A stretch of DNA of 64,000 nt from Promicromonospora sukumoe. Its GTDB lineage: Bacteria; Actinomycetota; Actinomycetes; Actinomycetales; Cellulomonadaceae. Below the pieces are notes generated by a model. That model was not told the DNA's origin and made no database searches. It saw only the letters and a list, made by a program, of their open reading frames with translations. Position numbers and translations under genes: made by a program. The first letter of the stretch is position 1, and each line of letters begins with the position of its first letter. Location of the stretch: the NCBI RefSeq assembly GCF_014137995.1, contig NZ_JACGWV010000001.1, positions 2,914,001 through 2,978,000 on the forward strand, given 5' to 3'. This document shows, one piece after another, positions 63,261 to 64,000 of this stretch.

Positions 63261-63302
63261 GGGGTCAGGGGTCAGGGGTCAGGGGTCAGGGGTCAGGGGT
63301 CA
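63261..63302. repeat. Tandem repeat of GGGGTCA, six copies
   Basis: Six exact copies of the 7-mer GGGGTCA run from 63261 to 63302, with a partial copy on each side. The last copy contains the stop codon (TGA, minus strand) of the alginate-lyase-like gene, so copy number changes would not alter the protein beyond its stop. Confidence 0.95.
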
Positions 63303-64000
63303 GGGGAGGACGTTCGGGTTGTCCGCGTGGGTCAGGGTCTCCCAGGCGACGAACAGGTTGTTCGTGCCCGCCGGGCGCGACGACTCCGTGAGGGCCTGGG
63401 TGTTGCTCATCGCGAACCCCTGGCGGTTGTGCAGGGCGTTGAACCCGACCTCGGTGACCGGGCCGAGGCCCAGGTGCACCGACCCGCCGCAGAGCCAGGA
63501 CGGCACGGCGGTCCCCCGCTGGTAGGTGGAGTGGAAGCCGAGCGCGTGTCGCAGCCGCTCCCCCACCTGCGGGTACAGGTCGTCGCCCTGGATGGCGGCG
63601 GTCTCGGCGACGTGCGAGATCGCCGAGAGGCCGTAGCCGGTGTGCGTGAAGTCCCGGCAGGTCTCCTGCGACAGGCCGTTGACCAGCGTGCGCTGGTTGT
63701 GCCAGTACGAGAAGATCTGGTCCGGTGTGTCCCGGCCGGAGCCCGGCACGGTGCGTGGCACCGACCCGTCCGACGTCAGGTAGATGAACGCCGGCACCCG
63801 CACCAGGAAGCGCTGCCGCGCCGAGACGTAGGCGTTGCGGTCGTCGAGGAAGATCGAGATTCCGACGGCGGCCTCCATCATCGACAGCTCCCAGTTGCCG
63901 TTGCTGTTGGAGCCGTTGATCACCTCGGGCAGGTAGACGTTGCGCAACATCGTCTCGAACCGGTCGACGTCGGCCGCCGCCCAGCCCGCGCCCGTGTAGC
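63300..64000 (-). CDS. Alginate-lyase-like protein (C-terminal part; 5' end outside window)
   Basis: The frame is open from the right window edge to a TGA at 63300, giving 232 residues of a longer protein. The visible part has GNWELSMMEAAVGISIFLDD, QETCRDFTHTGYGLSAISHVAETA and GEVGFNALHNRQGF-like segments typical of the alginate_lyase (PL5/PL17-like) superfamily that degrades uronate polysaccharides outside the cell. The signal peptide, if any, is outside. Exact substrate cannot be told. Confidence 0.75.
   Translation of the reverse strand, partial: YTGAGWAAADVDRFETMLRNVYLPEVINGSNSNGNWELSMMEAAVGISIFLDDRNAYVSARQRFLVRVPAFIYLTSDGSVPRTVPGSGRDTPDQIFSYWHNQRTLVNGLSQETCRDFTHTGYGLSAISHVAETAAIQGDDLYPQVGERLRHALGFHSTYQRGTAVPSWLCGGSVHLGLGPVTEVGFNALHNRQGFAMSNTQALTESSRPAGTNNLFVAWETLTHADNPNVLP

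Overview
The window is chromosomal DNA of a very high-GC actinobacterium. The evidence is very high GC throughout, frequent GTG starts, 4-bp ATGA/GTGA gene overlaps, a complete Pup-proteasome locus (arc, dop, pup, prcB, prcA, pafA), mycothiol synthesis (mshC), an ANTAR response regulator of the PdtaR type, and many genes with a TAnnnT box 6-8 nt before a start codon that lacks a Shine-Dalgarno site (leaderless genes). Gene order and protein style suggest Micrococcales (Cellulomonadaceae/Promicromonosporaceae); that placement is inference. I see no prophage, insertion sequence, CRISPR array or rRNA. All but one of the genes that can be seen in full look intact; the exception is a kinase-like gene broken by a 28-bp tandem duplication.

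Layout. 1-6314: start of rpsA, then an oligopeptide/dipeptide ABC importer operon. 6530-12228: methyltransferase, polA, thioesterase, acetyltransferase, pdtaR. 12310-14078: tRNA-Leu(CAA) and a membrane protein with Rossmann folds and a RyR domain. 14215-29986 is one long minus-strand series: hisI, trpE, four small membrane genes, trpC-trpB-trpA, lgt, gltB-gltD and pyk. 30069-33883: a heterodimeric ABC exporter pair behind a MerR-type promoter, lying between hisI and hisF. 34029-35755: hisF and an FKBP lipoprotein. 35897-45247: the Pup-proteasome locus with trmI and a site-2 protease upstream.

45340-54903 is the accessory part: RecB-like nuclease, HAD and HD phosphohydrolases, the broken kinase-like gene, a small protein of unknown function, a second HD protein, a NUDIX-XRE pair with its own operator, and a PAC2 protein. 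55026-64000: mshC, uppP, an aldo/keto reductase, small unknown genes, M20 and M3 peptidases, a DUF6314 protein and the 3' part of an alginate-lyase-like gene.

Functional links. Pup is made ready by Dop, ligated to substrates by PafA, and tagged proteins are unfolded by Arc into the PrcA/PrcB chamber. hisF, hisI, trpE, trpC, trpB and trpA supply histidine and tryptophan; trpD is absent here. GltB/GltD make glutamate from glutamine.

Most striking non-coding structure: a family of long, near-perfect palindromes sharing TGTCAGACG; a shared -10 element from which polA and a thioesterase appear to diverge; a 19-bp-spacer MerR-type promoter; and a CCTGAGCCTGTCGAAGG-type repeat embedded in frame in a peptidase gene. 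No stretch longer than 300 bases is free of genes.
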